Shown here piece by piece: positions 9,480 through 15,865 of a stretch of 37,050 nt of DNA. Numbering within the stretch: the first letter of the stretch is position 1; every line of letters starts with the position of its first letter. The notes below the pieces were generated by a model, which made no database searches, was not told the origin of the DNA, and saw nothing but the letters and a program-made list of their open reading frames with translations. Where the stretch lies: contig CALGCG010000090.1 in assembly GCA_937884485.1 (NCBI GenBank), forward strand, positions 1-37,050, written 5' to 3'. A program made the translations under genes and the position numbers. The stretch is from an uncultured Bacteroidales bacterium. Its GTDB lineage: Bacteria; Bacteroidota; Bacteroidia; Bacteroidales; P3.

Positions 9480-9907
9480 TCTCTCAACTTTCTCGCCACA
9501 TCCAAAAGAGTCTTTCGATCGATACCGATATGTTCCAGGAAAGCCGATTCGACGCTGTCGCGGGGGTGAAACCTTATAAAATTTGCGTCAAGCATTTCTG
9601 CCTCGGATTCGTAAATGTAGTTTACATAGGAAGTATCGCCACCTTGACAGTTGTTCGGAGACCAGACTATTAAATCAAACAGTGTATCCGGTTTATCTTC
9701 ATGCGGATAAAAGAATGAATTACATGAACTTGAGTCTGATATCGTGAAAACCATTTGAGCACGGAGATGCTTCATTTGCAATTTGTTCGGAATGTACGTT
9801 TTGTCGCTACGGTAGCAGAGATCTTTACCCTCCAAGGCGATGCAGCGTGTGCCAGAGCAGGCCACGAAATAACAAGCGACGAATAATAAAATTATGAACA
9901 ACCGCAT
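9476..9907 (-). CDS. Putative phage-encoded lipoprotein (moron)
   Basis: The 143-residue product begins with MR and a hydrophobic segment (LFIILLFVACYFVAC) ending in two candidate lipidation cysteines, Cys12 and Cys17. The remainder is polar with four further cysteines (21, 31, 62, 86), suggesting a disulphide-bonded exported domain. I do not recognise the family. It is a lone leftward gene between two rightward genes, has its own consensus-like promoter and lacks a Shine-Dalgarno site. That arrangement is typical of lysogenic-conversion genes, for example superinfection exclusion. The role is inferred from context only. Confidence 0.7.
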   Translation of the reverse strand: MRLFIILLFVACYFVACSGTRCIALEGKDLCYRSDKTYIPNKLQMKHLRAQMVFTISDSSSCNSFFYPHEDKPDTLFDLIVWSPNNCQGGDTSYVNYIYESEAEMLDANFIRFHPRDSVESAFLEHIGIDRKTLLDVARKLRD

Positions 9908-9913
9908 ACTATA

Positions 9914-9942
9914 AATATAACCGGAATTTGTTCTTGATGCAA
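9914..9942 (-). promoter_or_regulatory. Promoter of the lipoprotein gene
   Basis: On the minus strand TTGCAT (9937-9942) and TATATT (9914-9919) are separated by exactly 17 bases. Only six bases separate the -10 box from the ATG at 9907, so the transcript is probably leaderless or nearly so, in agreement with the missing ribosome site. Confidence 0.6.
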
Positions 9943-9991
9943 TAATATAAAAATTAAACTGTGAAAAAAATCACTTCGCAAGGAGGCAAGC

Positions 9992-10483
9992 ATGCCAAAA
10001 AACAAAAACGTACAACTACAGGTAGATACATCCGACCTTCCGCAGAACTTTCGTACGAAGAACATCCAGGCTCTTCTAGATAGCATGCGGATGGATGCGG
10101 CTTATGCGAAGCTTCCCGTGTTTAATGATGACGCAAAATATAGCTTATTCAGAAATATGGAACCCGGCATCTATTCGGCCCGTCCCGAGGACAGCAAGTA
10201 CCGCGGATTGTCTCGGCTCTTTGACGAATGGTGGGGCGGTCTGGACGATTCCTCCAGGAAGGAATTCGACAGGAGGCTCAATGTAAAAGAAAGCTATCCT
10301 GATTTCTGGAACGGGATGTACGACATCCTGAACGGCGAAGTCGCCCCGAACGACTTGGAACGATTCCGGCTTCTTGACTGGTACGACTCAATCTGGAACG
10401 AAAAAAACGAGCGTCCCAGGCGAATGGTCCCGTCCGAACGCAAGAAGTACAACAAGGAACACGGCATCTGGTTTGAGTATTAG
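9992..10483 (+). CDS. Hypothetical protein after the lysis region
   Basis: The 163-residue soluble protein is rich in aromatic and charged residues (for example FDEWWGGLDD and RLLDWYDSIWNE), with no recognised domain, signal or membrane segment. An excellent ribosome site (AAGGAGG) precedes the ATG. The upstream 84 bases are AT-rich and divergent with the lipoprotein promoter; an ATGCAAT...TAAACTG pair (9937-9961) resembles the late motif with a longer spacer. It is the last rightward gene before the putative attachment region, a common place for accessory genes carried by prophages. Confidence 0.7.
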   Translation: MPKNKNVQLQVDTSDLPQNFRTKNIQALLDSMRMDAAYAKLPVFNDDAKYSLFRNMEPGIYSARPEDSKYRGLSRLFDEWWGGLDDSSRKEFDRRLNVKESYPDFWNGMYDILNGEVAPNDLERFRLLDWYDSIWNEKNERPRRMVPSERKKYNKEHGIWFEY

Positions 10484-10498
10484 CAGCCTCTTGTGAGG

Positions 10499-10619
10499 TA
10501 TGCACGAATTTATGCACTTTTAAATGCGAAATTTCCCGAAATTGTGCAACGTATTACCAAATTAAAACAAGGTTAAACAACGCTAAACAATGGTATAAGA
10601 TTGCATAAATTCGAGCATA
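10499..10619. repeat. Inverted repeat pair in the putative attP
   Basis: TATGCACGAATTTATGCA (10499-10516) and the reverse complement of 10602-10619 match at 17 of 18 positions, 85 bases apart. The left arm also contains TATGCAC twice in direct orientation. These could be integrase or excisionase binding sites. Confidence 0.7.
10565..10594 (+). repeat. Three tandem 10-base direct repeats
   Basis: AAACAAGGTT, AAACAACGCT and AAACAATGGT follow one another without gaps, one helical turn each. Short helically phased repeats are typical arm-type integrase or excisionase sites. They lie between the two arms of the inverted repeat. Confidence 0.65.
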
Positions 10620-10731
10620 GAGTGCAAAAACAAAGAAAATCGCCAAAAGTGGCTGTTAAATTTATATATTTTCGCTCTTTCCTTGTGTGGAGCGGTTTGA
10701 AAAAGGTGTATGCATTAAAGTATTCACTTTT

Positions 10732-10761
10732 TTTTAAAAGAACGGCCCGCCGTTGTCGGGC
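10732..10761 (-). terminator. Weak terminator after integrase
   Basis: On the minus strand GCCCG-(7)-CGGGC forms a GC-rich stem followed after a few bases by TTTT and an A run. It would end the leftward operon, but the T tract is short and offset from the stem. Confidence 0.35.
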
Positions 10762-10839
10762 AGGCCTGCTTGCCGGATACTGCTATCCAAACAAGGCTGA
10801 GGAGGGGTGACGAAAATATAGACTATCCAGACCGCAATG

Positions 10840-11844
10840 TCAAGGGAATGCTTTCACGATGGCATCCTCGGCATCCGTATCCAGGATGTGGCCGTAAATG
10901 TCCAGCGTGAGCTGGATGTTCTCGTGACGCATGAGTTTCTGCACAACCTTAATGTTCACTCCCGCACGAATCAGGTTCGACCCGAAGCTGTGACGGAAGC
11001 GGTGCGCATGCGCCCTGCCAGGAAAGCCCTCCGGAATTGCCTTGGCCGCGATGCGAGTGAGTGTGTACTCGGTGCAACGAAGGCTGTCCCAGTCGACGCC
11101 GCTCTCGTTGAACCGGTCTATTTCCCTCTGTAATCTTGGACATACGGGAACCCGTGCCGGCTTGTCACCCTTGCCCCTCACGAAAATATAGCCATCGTGG
11201 ATGTTGTCAGGACGCATTGCGCAGGCCTCGCTCTTGCGAAGCCCTGCGAAAGCCATAAAAGCCCATGCAAGCCTCGTCTCCGGATTTGGAGCTGCCGCGA
11301 CAATGCGGTCCACCTGCTCCTTCGTCCAGAAGTGCCGCTCGGTCTTTGTCCGTTTGCGCTTCGGAATAGCTTTCCCGATGGGGTTCGCGGGCAGCAGTTC
11401 GAGAATGTCGACGACATAGTTGAAGAAAGACGAAATGAGCGTCTTGTGGTTGTTGTATGTCGTCGGGTTGTTGGTATCGTTCGCGGCGAGGAACGCGTCG
11501 GCAAGTTCGCTGTTCCGTATTTCGGCGACAGGCCGGTCATATAGCGGGTTGAGCGCCTTCATGGCGCGGAGAAACACGTCGATGCTGTCGCTCTTTATGC
11601 CCTTCGCCCTCTGGTGTTTCTCGTACCGTAGCACGGCATCGCCTAGCGTCATGGACTGGCGCGAAACCCTGCTATCGAAGGCCCCCTCGCGGATTCGCTC
11701 CTGCAGTAGCCTCTTCGCCTCCGGGCGACTCGTGGTACCCAGACTGAAGAAATGCACCGACCCCCTCGCCAACGGGTCAGGAACTCGGGCGTACCAGGTG
11801 AGGATACCCTTTGACTTGTTCTTCTGTACAAGCGTTATGGACAT
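10840..11844 (-). CDS. int: Tyrosine recombinase integrase
   Basis: The 334-residue protein would integrate and excise the phage genome. It has an N-terminal AP2-like arm-binding segment (residues 1-60), a SAM-like core-binding domain (~65-150) and a catalytic domain (~165-334). Catalytic residues are visible: Arg203 in 'AGLRKSEA', Lys225 in the beta hairpin, His281 and Arg284 in 'HRFRHSF', His307 in 'LMRHENI', and nucleophile Tyr317 in 'DIYGH'. The length is normal. It is the last gene of the leftward operon, directly after two small excisionase-like genes and before the repeat-rich putative attP. All key residues are intact, so it should be active. Confidence 0.95.
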   Translation of the reverse strand: MSITLVQKNKSKGILTWYARVPDPLARGSVHFFSLGTTSRPEAKRLLQERIREGAFDSRVSRQSMTLGDAVLRYEKHQRAKGIKSDSIDVFLRAMKALNPLYDRPVAEIRNSELADAFLAANDTNNPTTYNNHKTLISSFFNYVVDILELLPANPIGKAIPKRKRTKTERHFWTKEQVDRIVAAAPNPETRLAWAFMAFAGLRKSEACAMRPDNIHDGYIFVRGKGDKPARVPVCPRLQREIDRFNESGVDWDSLRCTEYTLTRIAAKAIPEGFPGRAHAHRFRHSFGSNLIRAGVNIKVVQKLMRHENIQLTLDIYGHILDTDAEDAIVKAFP

Positions 11845-11847
11845 GTA

Positions 11848-12096
11848 CTACTTTTTTTTGTAATCAGGCCTGACGGTTCTGTTGATTGTCCACTCCTCGA
11901 TGGCCGCCTTCGAAAAAAGGTCGCGAACAGGGTGTTTGAAGACACGGATGCGCTTTTCCTTCATCTCGTTGCGGAGTGAACTTTCCTTGAGTCCGGTCAT
12001 CTTCATAGCGCCGGTGAAAGTATAGTAGATTTCGTCCATCACAGGCATCAAGTCCTTTTCAGGATCGATCATTTCGGAATTAAGTTTTACGTCCAT
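11848..12096 (-). CDS. Excisionase-like DNA-binding protein 1
   Basis: The 82-residue product has an excisionase/MerR-type winged-helix pattern: 'YYTFTGAMKMTGLKESSLRNEM' as helix-turn-helix, 'KRIRVFKH' as the wing, and 'SKAAIEEW' as the closing helix. It lies three bases upstream of integrase in the same operon, the usual place of a recombination directionality factor. It is a paralogue of the next gene upstream (12098-12340), sharing the (E)xYYTF opening and the 'IEEW/WIEEY' end. A recruiting or regulatory DNA-binding role is the alternative. Confidence 0.7.
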   Translation of the reverse strand: MDVKLNSEMIDPEKDLMPVMDEIYYTFTGAMKMTGLKESSLRNEMKEKRIRVFKHPVRDLFSKAAIEEWTINRTVRPDYKKK

Positions 12097-12097
12097 A

Positions 12098-12340
12098 TTA
12101 CATTTCCTTTTTACCTAAATGCGGAGCCGCCTTTGGCTGCTTGATATGTTTTTCGATATACTCCTCAATCCATTCTGGCTTGAAAAATTTTCCTGTTCCC
12201 ATCTCAAGAGAACGTATCTTTCCACGAGCGATTTCCCTGCATAGCGTACGACCAGAAAAAGGCAAGAGTTGCACAGCCTGTCCGAATGTGTAATACGCCT
12301 CGTTGTTGATGAGTTTTGACGGTTTTATGTTTGAATTCAT
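12098..12340 (-). CDS. Excisionase-like DNA-binding protein 2
   Basis: The ATG at 12340 (GAAGGA upstream) gives 80 residues. A longer open frame to 12424 would run into the tRNA-like element and is rejected. The protein has the same fold pattern as its downstream neighbour: 'AYYTFGQAVQLLPFSGRTLCREI', 'GKIRSLEMGTGKFFKPEWIEEYI'. The pair probably arose by duplication and divergence. One may act as excisionase and the other as a regulator or second attP-binding protein; the sequence does not say which. Confidence 0.7.
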   Translation of the reverse strand: MNSNIKPSKLINNEAYYTFGQAVQLLPFSGRTLCREIARGKIRSLEMGTGKFFKPEWIEEYIEKHIKQPKAAPHLGKKEM

Positions 12341-12359
12341 CGAATATCCTTCTGGTTTA

Positions 12360-12491
12360 TGTGGCTGGTGGGAGTCGAACCCGCAACCTTCGGCACCTTC
12401 TTCCCGCGTGTAACCGTTTAACACCTTCTTTCATCGGAGTCGAACCGATATTCGGGTATAGCCGCGCTTTAACCAATTAAGCTACAGCCAC
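12360..12491 (-). tRNA. Composite tRNA-like element (two tRNA bodies in one acceptor stem)
   Basis: GTGGCTG (12491-12485) pairs perfectly with CAGCCAC (12367-12361), with A as discriminator and no encoded CCA. Inside are, in order: a D-arm (GCTT/AAGC, 12482-12466), a T-arm (ATCGG-TTCGACT-CCGAT, 12449-12433), a second D-arm-like hairpin (GTGT/ACAC, 12424-12408), and a second T-arm (GCGGG-TTCGACT-CCCAC, 12384-12368, one mismatch). The outer stem and 3' T-arm resemble bacterial tRNA-His. No proper anticodon arm is visible in either body; CGGC (12464-12461) could pair with GCCG (12394-12391). At 132 bases it is too long for one tRNA and too compact for two. It may be a fused tandem remnant, an att remnant or a decoy RNA. 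It starts seven bases after the Acb2/Tad1 gene. Confidence 0.45.
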
Positions 12492-12498
12492 TGTTTTC

Positions 12499-13170
12499 TT
12501 ACACCGTGTGCGTCCCTTCAACTCCGCGATTTTCACGGGCCATCGTTCTCTTACGCAGCCACAGCAAAGCCGCCTCGATTTTGGTAATCGCCATAGCGTT
12601 TTCGCGGCACCTGAATTTGGATTCCTGGAATCCCTGAAGGCGACGGATTACCATCACGAGGAGATCTTCGTTGCAGACGCCATTCACGCCGCATTCCTTG
12701 ATGGGGCCTTCCTGGAAGTGGATCTCGGAGAGCACGAGGTTCTCGCCCTTGTGTTCCTCGGAGGTTTCTTCCTGTGCCTTGATGACCTGGAAGGTGTGCG
12801 GGGCGTTGTACTGGTACTCGGACTCTTCCAGGACCTTCGTGTACTTGGTCGTGAGGAGGTCGTGCTTGGTCTCCACGAATTCGCGCACACGGTTACCGGA
12901 GTCCACAATGTCGTACGTCTTCTCGAAGATGTCCGGCTTGCAGGGGTACAGTTCGCCGTTCACGCCACGGATGATGTAGTCGCCGACGCTTGCACGGTGG
13001 TCGCCTTCGAGCGTCTTGATGTACATTTCTCCCTGGTCCTTGAAGAAGATAGTACCGTTCTTTTCGGCTTCCACGGCCCATTCGGGAACGTAGTATTCGC
13101 CGTTGCTGTTCTTGAGGTCGCCATCGTACTTGAAGCATTCGATGGTTACGGGTTTCTTTGTCGCTTTCAT
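12499..13170 (-). CDS. PGDYG-like domain fused to Acb2/Tad1 cyclic-nucleotide sponge
   Basis: The 223-residue product has two parts. Residues 1-88 match the phage domain with 'KPVTIECFKYDG', 'GEMYIKTLEGDHRASVGDYI' and 'GVNGELYPCKPDIFEKTY' (PGDYG-like, role unclear). Residues ~146-223 match the Acb2/Tad1 hairpin family: 'FQEGPIKECGVNGVCNEDLL', 'RRLQGFQ', 'CRENAMAITKIEAALLWL', and the hallmark end 'RGVEGTH'. Known members bind the signalling nucleotides of CBASS (Acb2) or Thoeris (Tad1) and block immunity. Which ligand this one binds cannot be read from sequence. A good ribosome site (AAGGAG) precedes the ATG. It is part of the leftward early operon, as an early-acting anti-defence protein should be. 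Confidence 0.85.
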   Translation of the reverse strand: MKATKKPVTIECFKYDGDLKNSNGEYYVPEWAVEAEKNGTIFFKDQGEMYIKTLEGDHRASVGDYIIRGVNGELYPCKPDIFEKTYDIVDSGNRVREFVETKHDLLTTKYTKVLEESEYQYNAPHTFQVIKAQEETSEEHKGENLVLSEIHFQEGPIKECGVNGVCNEDLLVMVIRRLQGFQESKFRCRENAMAITKIEAALLWLRKRTMARENRGVEGTHTV

Positions 13171-13185
13171 GTTGTTTACTCCTTG

Positions 13186-13467
13186 TTAGGTTTCGTCGAT
13201 GAGTTTCTTGATCTGGTCGCCCAGCATGTTCTTGTAGATTTCGAGCTGCTTGACCTGCATCTCGGTGAAGGAGGTGTCCTCGCCGTTCTGCTTGCCCGAC
13301 TCGATTTTCTTCTTGTAGCCCTGGATCATGTCGTAGGTCATGTCGCGCTCGATAGCGAGCTTGATGATCTTTTCGCTGGGCGTGTCCACGTGCTTCTTTT
13401 TTCCTTCGAGAATGTCCTTGAGGAAATCCGGAAGCCCGTCACACATTTTCTTTTCATTGTTGTCCAT
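13186..13467 (-). CDS. Small helical hypothetical protein
   Basis: The 93-residue product is highly charged, lysine/glutamate-rich and predicted helical throughout (for example LKDILEGKKK and KIIKLAIERD), with no cysteine-rich or membrane segment. AAGGAAC precedes the ATG. It lies between the Acb2/Tad1 fusion and the PD-(D/E)XK-like gene in the leftward operon. I do not recognise a family. Confidence 0.7.
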   Translation of the reverse strand: MDNNEKKMCDGLPDFLKDILEGKKKHVDTPSEKIIKLAIERDMTYDMIQGYKKKIESGKQNGEDTSFTEMQVKQLEIYKNMLGDQIKKLIDET

Positions 13468-13504
13468 TTTGCTGTTCCTTTGCGCTCTTCGCGCGGTTGT
13501 TGGT

Positions 13505-14167
13505 TTATATGATTTCGTTCGTGTTCCAGAATTTTTCGACTACTCCGTACTTTGCGTATCTGCGAATGGCGCCCTCTGCACTTTTTATGCTTGAGTAGTG
13601 CGTCGGAACGATTGCGAGGAGTTGTTTCAGGTTGTAATCCGGGTGTTTCTTTGCCTCAATCTTCAAGGCGTCAATCGTTCGCGTAAATGTTGTGCTTCTT
13701 TTGCCAATCTTGCTACCTGCGGGGCATTCGTTTTCGCCTATACGGTCAAAACACGGACGCCAGTATTCCCAATCCGCAGGGTATTGATAGATGCCATTGT
13801 TCGAGCGGTATGGGCTTTCTACTAACGGGTTGTAATAATCAAGGACGAAACGAGCCACGCCGTCTGCTGCAAGGATGAGTCCGAGACCTAACTCTTCGAT
13901 GATAGTGCGCTTCGGATTGTGAAACCAGTCGTGCACGCTTCCAAACGGGACGGCAACGAATGAGGCCGTGGCCACATTGCGCCACCGGCATGCCTGCTCT
14001 ATCACCTTCGCGTTGAGATGCATCTTTGCCTCGATGCAGAAGACTTTGTCGCCGTTTTCATATACGAGATCGCACGAAACGCCGGATATGCCGACTTCCT
14101 CGTGGAGCTTGTATTCTGGGAAAAGATCCGCCTTTTTGATTGACTCGCAGAGATCTATCTCGGTCAT
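13505..14167 (-). CDS. PD-(D/E)XK nuclease-like protein
   Basis: The ATG at 14167 overlaps the previous stop (ATGA), giving 220 residues. Near the N-terminus, Asp33 in 'VSCDLVY' and Glu46-Ala-Lys48 in 'VFCIEAKMHLNA' have the spacing of a PD-(D/E)XK catalytic core, with Glu24 as a possible additional metal ligand. The C-terminal ~60 residues (KQLLAIVPTHYSSIKSAEGA, then IRRYAKYG) look like a helical DNA-binding segment. It could be a nuclease acting on DNA, or a catalytically altered relative. The host- or phage-directed target is unknown. Confidence 0.6.
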   Translation of the reverse strand: MTEIDLCESIKKADLFPEYKLHEEVGISGVSCDLVYENGDKVFCIEAKMHLNAKVIEQACRWRNVATASFVAVPFGSVHDWFHNPKRTIIEELGLGLILAADGVARFVLDYYNPLVESPYRSNNGIYQYPADWEYWRPCFDRIGENECPAGSKIGKRSTTFTRTIDALKIEAKKHPDYNLKQLLAIVPTHYSSIKSAEGAIRRYAKYGVVEKFWNTNEII

Positions 14168-14745
14168 TTCGCCTCCTTGAATTTCTCGGCAAGTTCCAGC
14201 CAAAGGTTGGCCCACTTTCTCCATCGGACACACCCTTCGGTAGACCGCTCAATACAAGGGTCACGAAAAGAAAATTCCAACTCGCAAAGGCAATAATCGT
14301 GCATCGCCATGCACCGCTTGTACTTCTGGTGGGCGATTTTCAGAGCAAAGAATCGTTCTTGCGTGTTGATGTCTCTGCACTTTTCTTTATACAACACTTT
14401 ATACTGCAACATTTTTTCCAAGGCTTTATGCTTGTCGATTGAAATTTTCGCATAATCTTCAAGCCTAGCTTCGGTCATACAAAAAGCCCAGTCCAAGTCT
14501 TGTAAAGTTGACACTCCATGCTTTTCGCATACTTCGTTCAATCGCTCTTGAAGAGTCTTATCCGATTGTTTCGGAGCGATTCTGTTTTTCAGTCTACGAA
14601 TCTCCGCATCCTTCTCCGCAATCACCTCATCGGCTTCGGACTTGAGGTAGTAAGGACGTGCTTCGTGTGATGGCAACGGGCCACAATATCCTCGCGGGAA
14701 TACTTCGTCAATGTCGCAGAATATGTGTTCTTTCAGTTCACTCAT
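14164..14745 (-). CDS. Hypothetical protein with coiled coil
   Basis: The ATG at 14745 shares one base with the stop of the pentapeptide gene (TGATG), giving 193 residues. Residues ~35-60 form a charged helix ('EADEVIAEKDAEIRRLKNRI') and the rest is mostly helical with scattered cysteines near residues 148-165. No domain is recognised. Coupled translation with both neighbours suggests a dispensable early accessory gene. Confidence 0.7.
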   Translation of the reverse strand: MSELKEHIFCDIDEVFPRGYCGPLPSHEARPYYLKSEADEVIAEKDAEIRRLKNRIAPKQSDKTLQERLNEVCEKHGVSTLQDLDWAFCMTEARLEDYAKISIDKHKALEKMLQYKVLYKEKCRDINTQERFFALKIAHQKYKRCMAMHDYCLCELEFSFRDPCIERSTEGCVRWRKWANLWLELAEKFKEAK

Positions 14746-15311
14746 CAGTATACCTCCGCTTCCTCGCGAGTCCTGAAAAAGTGGAACCCGCTGGCACACT
14801 CGATGTTGTACATCAGGTTGAAGTCCTTAATGTTGATTTCCTGCCCGAGGCGATATTCGAAACTGTTGTCATATTGCGAGTGCAATACTTCGTGACCGTC
14901 CATATCGGTAATCTTGGCCTTGTTCGTACGGCACTTACTGCCGTTGATGCAGAACACGATGGCACCCGCGGGAATCTCGGCAGTGATGACCACGCCTTCC
15001 TTTGTTTTCTTGTAGCCCGTCAGAGGTTCGTCAAGCACTTTGCCTAGGCGGAATTGATTGGCGCCCGTGAGATAGGCGTCCGTGAGATAGGCGCGCGCGA
15101 GATTGGCGCCCGCGAGATTGGCTCCCGCGAGATTGGCTCCCGTGAGGTTGGCGCGCATGAGATTGGCGTCCGCGAGATTGGCGCCCGCGAGATTGGCGCC
15201 CGCGAGATTGGCGCCCGCGAGATTGGCGCGCATATCTTCCCAGCCTTCGCAGTCCTCTTTGATCCAGTGCTGGTGCTGCTCGATAATCTTGTTAAGTTCT
15301 TCTTGTGTCAT
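14745..15311 (-). CDS. Pentapeptide-repeat protein with DUF5758-like C-terminus
   Basis: The ATG at 15311 overlaps the preceding stop (TAATG), giving 188 residues. After a helical leader, residues ~29-85 consist of about 11 A(N/Y)LxX pentapeptide repeats, which fold as a right-handed quadrilateral beta-helix. Residues ~95-188 ('GYKKTKEGVVITAEIPAGA', 'KCRTNKAKITDMDG', 'FRTREEAEVY') match the DUF5758-type domain that follows pentapeptide repeats in many phages. Some pentapeptide proteins mimic DNA and bind gyrase, but here the role is unknown. The underlying DNA is a nearly perfect tandem 15-base repeat and could expand or contract. Confidence 0.85.
   Translation of the reverse strand: MTQEELNKIIEQHQHWIKEDCEGWEDMRANLAGANLAGANLAGANLADANLMRANLTGANLAGANLAGANLARAYLTDAYLTGANQFRLGKVLDEPLTGYKKTKEGVVITAEIPAGAIVFCINGSKCRTNKAKITDMDGHEVLHSQYDNSFEYRLGQEINIKDFNLMYNIECASGFHFFRTREEAEVY
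15057..15229 (-). repeat. Tandem 15-base repeats coding for pentapeptides
   Basis: Units such as GCGAGATTGGCGCCC recur in tandem on the plus strand with few changes, each coding ANLAG-type pentapeptides on the minus strand. The near identity at third codon positions points to recent slippage or unequal recombination. This is not a CRISPR array, because there are no spacers. Confidence 0.9.
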
Positions 15312-15712
15312 TATTTGTATTCCTCCACTTTCTTGAGGCACTTCTGCCTCATTTCGGACCACTTTCTAGGCTCGCCCTGATCTATGCAATCCAGCCACGC
15401 AAGTGTAGATAGTGCCCAGTTCGCACAAGCCTTGTACAACGCACGTTTCAGCCTGCAGTTATCTTGGTAGTAATCGGCTGCGTCCGCACCCGCTTCATAT
15501 CTTGCTTCTTCCGATTCGTTCAGTTTCGCCTTGAGTTCATCCACCTGCTTTTGCAGTTCCACGATGCGTTCGGATTTTTCGTCATTCGCTCCCCGGAGGG
15601 TTGCGATGGCCGCGTCTGCTTTATCCTTGAGGTATACCTCCGCATCGGCGATTGTGCCGTATACGGGAATAGTCACGTCCGCCTTGTATGCTTTCAGTTC
15701 GTCACACTTCAT
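15311..15712 (-). CDS. Coiled-coil hypothetical protein
   Basis: The ATG at 15712 overlaps the stop of the upstream gene (ATGA), giving 133 residues. Residues ~30-75 form a long heptad-patterned helix ('SERIVELQKQVDELKAKLNE'), followed by a Cys- and Trp-containing helical C-terminus. No family is recognised. It lies in the run of translationally coupled small early genes. Confidence 0.7.
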   Translation of the reverse strand: MKCDELKAYKADVTIPVYGTIADAEVYLKDKADAAIATLRGANDEKSERIVELQKQVDELKAKLNESEEARYEAGADAADYYQDNCRLKRALYKACANWALSTLAWLDCIDQGEPRKWSEMRQKCLKKVEEYK

Positions 15713-15864
15713 TTTGCCTCCCATTTTTCGCATCTGAAGCTGCGGCGGTCGCGCTCGGGCATGCCTTGCTTACACTCGCACCAGTATTCGTCTCCGCCCC
15801 ATCCCTGGCGCATGCAGATTTTTCCCTCGTGCCTGCAGTTCAGGCAGCGCTTCTCGTCTTTCAT
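15709..15864 (-). CDS. Small zinc-ribbon-like protein
   Basis: The ATG at 15864, two bases after the preceding stop, gives 51 residues; an upstream ATG at 15903 would overlap the ASCH gene more deeply. Five cysteines are arranged as CLNCRHEGKIC ... WCEC ... FRCEKW, consistent with a small zinc-binding fold as found in many short phage proteins. The stop overlaps the next start (ATGA). Function unknown. Confidence 0.65.
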   Translation of the reverse strand: MKDEKRCLNCRHEGKICMRQGWGGDEYWCECKQGMPERDRRSFRCEKWEAK

Positions 15865-15865
15865 C

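Larger units (their letters stand above)
10484..10839. other. Non-coding region beside integrase; candidate attP
   Basis: This is 356 bases without a credible gene, AT-rich in its first two thirds. It holds an 18-base inverted repeat pair, three 10-base direct repeats (AAACAAnnnT), a short hairpin CCTC-TTGT-GAGG just after the preceding stop, and GGATA-CTGC-TATCC (10775-10788), which looks like a pair of recombinase core half-sites. It lies immediately downstream of the integrase gene. This is the usual content of a tyrosine-recombinase attP, but the crossover point cannot be fixed without the bacterial attB. Confidence 0.5.

Noticed and set aside
10601..10810. 69-residue frame in the putative attP region
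   Set aside because: No ribosome site, non-ATG start, and it crosses an inverted repeat and the terminator hairpin.
12341..12424. Longer N-terminus for the second excisionase-like gene
   Set aside because: The extension lies within the tRNA-like element, while the ATG at 12340 has a ribosome site.
15057..15229. Regular short repeats resembling a CRISPR array
   Set aside because: The repeats are contiguous 15-mers with no spacers and they encode an in-frame pentapeptide-repeat protein.
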